64,000 nt of DNA from Staphylococcus sp. ACRSN (lineage in GTDB: Bacteria > Bacillota > Bacilli > Staphylococcales > Staphylococcaceae), in the NCBI RefSeq assembly GCF_022346615.1, contig NZ_JAKRNS010000008.1:1-64000 (forward strand), written 5' to 3'. A program made the translations under genes and the position numbers. The notes beneath the pieces were generated by a model. The model did not search any database. It saw nothing but the letters and a program-made list of their open reading frames with translations, and was not told where the DNA came from. The number at the start of each line of letters is the position of its first letter. The first letter of the stretch is position 1. Shown here piece after piece: positions 60,009 to 64,000 of the stretch.

Positions 60009-61076
60009 TTATCTACGCATTTTTGGATCAAATGCATCACGTAATCCATCACTAAATAGGTAGAAGAATAATATTAATAAACTTAATACAATTGCAGGAA
60101 TAAATAATTCATGTGGGTGGATTAATAACATCGCACGGCCATCATTTACTAAAGATCCTAAGGAAGTTTTTGGTGCTGGTACACCAATTCCAATGAAACT
60201 TAAGAATGCTTCGAAGAATATTGCATTCGGCACAGTAAACATTGATGTAACTACGATAGGTCCTAATGTATTCGGCAAAATATGTTTGAATATCAATTTA
60301 AATTTTGAAGCACCTAACGTTCTTGATGCTAATACAAATTCCTGATTTTTTATTTTCAAGAATTCACCACGTACCACACGACTCATACCTATCCAACCGG
60401 TAATAGCCATCGCCAAAATAATTGTCCATATAGATGGTTCAAATATTAATACAAATAAAATAACAACGATTAAGTTAGGGATAGAGGCAACAATTTCAAT
60501 TATCCGTTGCATGACATTATCAACTCTACCGCCGAAGAAACCAGATATCGCACCATAGACAACTCCGATAAAGATATCTAGCAATGCCGCTACAACACCT
60601 ATAAATAACGAAACTTGTGCACCCTGCCAAGTTCTAGACCACAAGTCACGCCCTAATTGGTCTGTCCCAAACCAGTAATTATCCTTAGCTCCTGCCTCTT
60701 TATAAGCATTTTTACCATCGACACCTTCTCCGTCAAATGGTAAGAATGAGATTTTATCTAATACCGGTATTTTTGCAGGCAAATTACGTTCTTCAACGTT
60801 TTGTTCTGCATAATCATGTTTAGTAATCAAAGGACCCACCAAAGCAAGCATAACGATAATTATTAATCCAATCATTCCTACTACTGCAAGTTTGTTTCGT
60901 TTTAATTGTGTCCATGCATCTTGCCAAAAGTTTTTACTCTCTCTTTGTAACTCCGGTTCTTTTTCAATATCTTGTTTAGCTGCAACAAAGTCTGAAGAAG
61001 CAACTGCATCTGATGTATGAGTCATTACGGCATTCGAATAATCACCATTTAATTTTTCATCTCTTTTATCAGTCAT
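60009..61076 (-). CDS. oppC: Oligopeptide ABC transporter permease OppC
   Basis: A 355-residue permease of the DppC/OppC type. An unusually long hydrophilic N-terminus (about 60 residues) precedes the first helix (KRNKLAVVGMIGLIIIVML). The extracellular loop FGTDQLGRDLWSRTWQGAQVSLFIGV is the DppC signature, and the EAA loop with RTLGASKFKLIFKHILPN couples to the ATPases. The start overlaps the oppB stop by one base. Confidence 0.95.
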   Translation of the reverse strand: MTDKRDEKLNGDYSNAVMTHTSDAVASSDFVAAKQDIEKEPELQRESKNFWQDAWTQLKRNKLAVVGMIGLIIIVMLALVGPLITKHDYAEQNVEERNLPAKIPVLDKISFLPFDGEGVDGKNAYKEAGAKDNYWFGTDQLGRDLWSRTWQGAQVSLFIGVVAALLDIFIGVVYGAISGFFGGRVDNVMQRIIEIVASIPNLIVVILFVLIFEPSIWTIILAMAITGWIGMSRVVRGEFLKIKNQEFVLASRTLGASKFKLIFKHILPNTLGPIVVTSMFTVPNAIFFEAFLSFIGIGVPAPKTSLGSLVNDGRAMLLIHPHELFIPAIVLSLLILFFYLFSDGLRDAFDPKMRR

Positions 61077-62002
61077 TATTTCTTCCCTCCTTGCACACGA
61101 ATACGTGGATCAATAACACCGTATAATATATCAACAAGGAATATAGAAATAATGAATAGTGTACTGAATAATATAGTAGTTGCCATTATTACTGGAAAAT
61201 CATTTGTAGTGATCGACCTTACAAATTGGTCTCCTAGTCCTGGTACACCAAAAATATTCTCAATCGTTAATGTCCCTGTTAAGATACTTGCCAACATTGG
61301 TACGATAATCGTGATTACTGGTATTAATGCGTTACGTAAGGCATGACCAAATAATACACGCATCGTTGAATTCCCTTTGGCTCTTGCTAACAAGATATAA
61401 TCTGAACTTAACACTTCTATCATTTCCGCTCTTATGTATCTTGTAACTGTTGCTAGAACAGCTGCCGAAAGTGCTAATGACGGTAATACTGCAGTATCTA
61501 TGCCTTCCCAACCTGCTACTGGGAACCATTGTAATCTTACGGAAAATACATATTGTAACAATACAGCTAGTACAAATGATGGTACAGATACTGCAATTAC
61601 TGAAATTACAGTGGCAGTATAATCAACCCAACTATTTTGCCGCACCGCAGCTATTACGCCCAATATAAGACCTAGAATAACGCCAATAACCATCGCTGTT
61701 AGTCCCATTTCAAGTGATGGAATTAGCCTTGGTTTTATCAATTCCCATACTGGTTGATTATCATATTGGAACGAATTCCCAAAGTCACCTGTAACGACAT
61801 TTTTTAAATAATGTACATATTGTACAGGTACCGGATCATTCAAGCCGTATTTTTCATTCAAAATATGCTTTTGTTGCTCACTTAATTTTTCATCATTAAA
61901 TGGTGAACCTGGCATTAATTTCATTAAGAAAAATGTTATCGATATAATAATAAATAACGATAAAATCATATATCCTAATCGTTTTAATACATATTTAAGC
62001 AT
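61076..62002 (-). CDS. oppB: Oligopeptide ABC transporter permease OppB
   Basis: A 308-residue DppB/OppB permease with six membrane segments. The N-terminal signature YVLKRLGYMILSLFIIISITFFLMKLMPGSPF and the EAA motif LLARAKGNSTMRVLFGHALRNALIPVITI are typical. First gene of the operon; AAAGGGGG lies 9 bases before the ATG. A CodY-like box about 45 bp upstream suggests repression in rich medium. Confidence 0.95.
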   Translation of the reverse strand: MLKYVLKRLGYMILSLFIIISITFFLMKLMPGSPFNDEKLSEQQKHILNEKYGLNDPVPVQYVHYLKNVVTGDFGNSFQYDNQPVWELIKPRLIPSLEMGLTAMVIGVILGLILGVIAAVRQNSWVDYTATVISVIAVSVPSFVLAVLLQYVFSVRLQWFPVAGWEGIDTAVLPSLALSAAVLATVTRYIRAEMIEVLSSDYILLARAKGNSTMRVLFGHALRNALIPVITIIVPMLASILTGTLTIENIFGVPGLGDQFVRSITTNDFPVIMATTILFSTLFIISIFLVDILYGVIDPRIRVQGGKK

Positions 62003-62043
62003 AACTTATCCCCCTTTAATAACTAAATAAACATTTCTTTCTA

Positions 62044-62058
62044 AATTTTCAGAAATAT
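62044..62058 (-). promoter_or_regulatory. CodY-like box upstream of oppB
   Basis: AATTTTCAGAAATAT matches the CodY consensus AATTTTCWGAAAATT at 13 of 15 positions and lies 42-56 bp before the oppB start. CodY control of opp3 is known in S. aureus. Confidence 0.6.
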
Positions 62059-62247
62059 TTAATAACTATTATATATTTACTTCATCTTTTAAGCAATATT
62101 GTTTTGCTTTACATTAATAAAGAAATTTTAAACAAAATAATTTATTAACTAATACATAGTTTGATATAAATGCATTTATAAATATAAACATTCATTTTTC
62201 AGTACTATTAAGTTACAATAAAATTAATATATAACGGAGGTATAAAA

Positions 62248-62622
62248 ATGAAAAGTAAGCAAATATTTCTCACATGGTTACTATTAACACCTATCTTAAC
62301 TTGCATTATTTGGCTTGTCGGCATACATAATTTAATTCATTTTATCAATATACTATTTTATATCTCTATCATTTTAACAATTATGTTATTTGCGATTATT
62401 GTTGTTCAAGAAGGTATATTAGATCCAACAAGTTATGGATTTCGAAGATTAAAGTATCAACTTTCCAATAAAAAGAAGCAACAAACCATGAATGAAGATG
62501 AATTTTTTAAACCAAATCGTATAAAAAGAGAACAATATTTTGTTACTTCATGGGTTATCAATGGTTTTATCATTAATTTAATATATTTAATAATTAGTAT
62601 TATACTCGCTTTTACAATATAA
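62248..62622 (+). CDS. DUF3899 membrane protein
   Basis: A 124-residue membrane protein with two N-terminal helices (TWLLLTPILTCIIWLVGI, ILFYISIILTIMLFAIIVVQ), a conserved cytoplasmic DPTSYGFRRLKYQLSNKKKQ, and a third helix at the end. It fits DUF3899, of unknown function. GGAGG precedes the ATG by 8 bases. Divergent from opp3, with its own terminator. Confidence 0.83.
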   Translation: MKSKQIFLTWLLLTPILTCIIWLVGIHNLIHFINILFYISIILTIMLFAIIVVQEGILDPTSYGFRRLKYQLSNKKKQQTMNEDEFFKPNRIKREQYFVTSWVINGFIINLIYLIISIILAFTI

Positions 62623-62662
62623 AAAGAGGATGTATTCCCTAATGGATACATCCTCTTTTTAT
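62621..62662. terminator. Bidirectional terminator, DUF3899 / fabF
   Basis: AAAAAGAGGATGTATT(CC) pairs with GGATACATCCTCTTTTT between convergent genes. Confidence 0.88.
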
Positions 62663-62671
62663 ATTTATATG

Positions 62672-63916
62672 TTAATCATTAAATTTTTTGAAAATTAATA
62701 CAGCATTATGACCACCAAAGCCTAAACTATTACTCATAGCATAATTAATTTCTAAATCAATTGCTTTGTTTGGAACGATATCAAGATCACATTCAGGGTC
62801 TGTATTATCAGCGTGAATCGTTGGTGCTACTTTACTATCTCTAATAGATAACGCTGAGAAAATAGCTTCTAATCCACCAGTTGCACCAAGTAAATGACCA
62901 GTCATAGATTTAGTTGAGCTCAACTTAAGAGATTTAGCAGATTCACCGAATGTATTTTTAATCGCTTGAATTTCAGTTAAATCTCCTACAGGTGTACTTG
63001 TACCATGTACATTGATGTATTGTACTTCACTTGGTTCAATACCTGCATCATCTAATGCGGCTTGCATCGCACGTCCGCCACCTTCACCTTCTGGCGCTGG
63101 TGCTGTAATATGATAAGCATCTCCTGAAGAACCATATCCTACTACTTCTGCATAAATTTCCGCGCCACGAGCTTGTGCTGACTCGAGTGATTCAAGTACT
63201 ACGATACCTGCACCTTCTCCCATTACAAAACCATCTCTACCAGTTTGAAATGGACGACATGCAGTTTCTTTGTCATCATTTGTTGACAAAGCACGACTTG
63301 CGCTAAATCCAGCGACTGCCATATGTGCAATCGGAGCTTCAGAACCGCCAGTAATCATAGCATCTGCATCTCCACGCTGAATAATTTTATAAGCATCTCC
63401 AATAGAATTTGTACCAGTTGCACATGCTGTAACCGTTGCACCATTTGGACCTTTAGCACCTAAGTCTATAGATACTTGTCCTGTAGCCATATCAGCAATC
63501 AACATTGGAACAAAGAAAGGACTAACACGTCTTGGTCCACGCTCTAATAATTGTGAATGTGCAATTTCAAAAGTTTCCATTCCACCTATGCCAGATCCAA
63601 TCCAAACACCAATTTGATTAGCATTATCTTCATTGATATCTAATTTGGCATCTTTGACAGCTTCACGAGCTGCAACAACAGCATATTGTGTAAATCTGTC
63701 CATACGACGTGCTTCTTTTTTATCCATATGGTCTTCTATATTAAAATCTTTTAATTCTCCAGCTAAATGAACATTGTAATCTTTAGTATCAATTCTAGTA
63801 ATTGTATCGATACCATTTACTCCGTTTAACGCATTTTCCCAACTAGATTTTGCATCGTTGCCTAGAGGTGATAATGCGCCGACTCCTGTAATTACTACAC
63901 GTTGTTCTTTGCTCAT
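62672..63916 (-). CDS. fabF: 3-Oxoacyl-ACP synthase II FabF
   Basis: A 414-residue KAS II condensing enzyme that elongates acyl-ACP with malonyl-ACP. The Cys-His-His triad is Cys165 ([11 protein letters not shown]), His304 ([12 protein letters not shown]) and His341 ([13 protein letters not shown]). Target of platensimycin-type inhibitors by family. 11 bases after fabH; its ribosome binding site (TAGGAGG) overlaps the fabH stop codon. Confidence 0.97.
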   Translation of the reverse strand: MSKEQRVVITGVGALSPLGNDAKSSWENALNGVNGIDTITRIDTKDYNVHLAGELKDFNIEDHMDKKEARRMDRFTQYAVVAAREAVKDAKLDINEDNANQIGVWIGSGIGGMETFEIAHSQLLERGPRRVSPFFVPMLIADMATGQVSIDLGAKGPNGATVTACATGTNSIGDAYKIIQRGDADAMITGGSEAPIAHMAVAGFSASRALSTNDDKETACRPFQTGRDGFVMGEGAGIVVLESLESAQARGAEIYAEVVGYGSSGDAYHITAPAPEGEGGGRAMQAALDDAGIEPSEVQYINVHGTSTPVGDLTEIQAIKNTFGESAKSLKLSSTKSMTGHLLGATGGLEAIFSALSIRDSKVAPTIHADNTDPECDLDIVPNKAIDLEINYAMSNSLGFGGHNAVLIFKKFND

Positions 63917-63927
63917 ATTTTATCCTC

Positions 63928-64000
63928 CTATTTTCCCCATCTTAGCGTTACAGCACCCCAAGTAAGGCCGCCACCAAATCCAACCAACACTAAGACATCA
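63928..64000 (-). CDS. fabH: 3-Oxoacyl-ACP synthase III FabH (3' end only)
   Basis: On the minus strand the last 23 codons, DVLVLVGFGGGLTWGAVTLRWGK and a TAG stop, match the C-terminus of FabH (GFGGGLTWGA is the closing signature). FabH starts fatty-acid synthesis from acetyl- or branched acyl-CoA. The remainder lies beyond the right edge; it is in an operon with fabF. Confidence 0.9.
   Translation of the reverse strand, partial: DVLVLVGFGGGLTWGAVTLRWGK

Overview
The window is AT-rich chromosomal DNA from a Staphylococcus. The gene order atl - MarR - acyltransferase - aminotransferase - menBHDF/menA, then comK - lplA - htrA - ktrD - prfC - murE - ugtP/ltaA - fabI - cpaA - mgtE - relQ - yjbH - RsaE - pepF - coiA - mecA - spx - trpS - opp3 - fabF/fabH is the staphylococcal core order, as I recall it from S. 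aureus, read in the opposite direction. The sspABC protease operon that S. aureus has between the aminotransferase and menB is missing, and Atl has a long serine/aspartate/asparagine-rich repeat region. A non-aureus, probably coagulase-negative species is therefore most likely; the species cannot be fixed from the sequence alone.

Layout. 1-7.4 kb: the bifunctional autolysin Atl (5' end outside the window), two small MarR-type regulators, a membrane acyltransferase and a PLP aminotransferase. 7.5-13.4 kb: menaquinone synthesis, menF-menD-menH-menB on the minus strand, divergent from menA. 13.4-19.6 kb: the most variable part, with a GNAT enzyme, a TM2 protein, an unannotated 28-residue cationic peptide gene, an arsRBC operon with a clear operator/promoter, a CapA-like phosphatase-fold protein, a short-chain dehydrogenase and a tRNA-Asn/tRNA-Ser pair. 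19.7-29.3 kb: comK, lipoate ligase, small conserved proteins, a phosphoesterase-like protein with an eroded active site, htrA-ktrD, and a TerC-family gene behind a yybP-ykoY (Mn2+) riboswitch. 29.3-47.3 kb: prfC-yueH-murE; ugtP-ltaA for the lipoteichoic acid anchor; yjcG/yjcH homologues; an amino acid symporter; an AI-2E-family permease; fabI; and the relQ-nadK-rluD-mgtE-cpaA run. 47.4-56.2 kb: the redox and competence neighbourhood (yjbK, globin, yjbH, sRNA RsaE, pepF, coiA, mecA, spx) and trpS. 56.3-64 kb: the opp3 oligopeptide transporter with a CodY-like box, a DUF3899 protein, fabF and the last codons of fabH.

Several groups act together. MenF/D/H/B/A make menaquinone for respiration. 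RsaE, Spx and YjbH form a respiratory/thiol-stress control group, with MecA, CoiA and ComK as competence relatives. KtrD and CpaA are potassium transport partners of the c-di-AMP network. UgtP and LtaA make and flip the glycolipid anchor. FabH, FabF and FabI belong to fatty-acid elongation.

Most of the window is ordinary core genome. The items most worth a second look are the 28-residue phenol-soluble-modulin-like peptide (14432-14518), the riboswitch upstream of the TerC gene, the perfect palindrome at the comK promoter, the ArsR with a CxH instead of CxC metal site, a SarZ-like one-cysteine regulator where ssp is expected, and a promoter nested inside a terminator-like stem-loop before the aminotransferase. 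I saw no CRISPR array, insertion sequence or prophage, and no clearly new multi-gene system.
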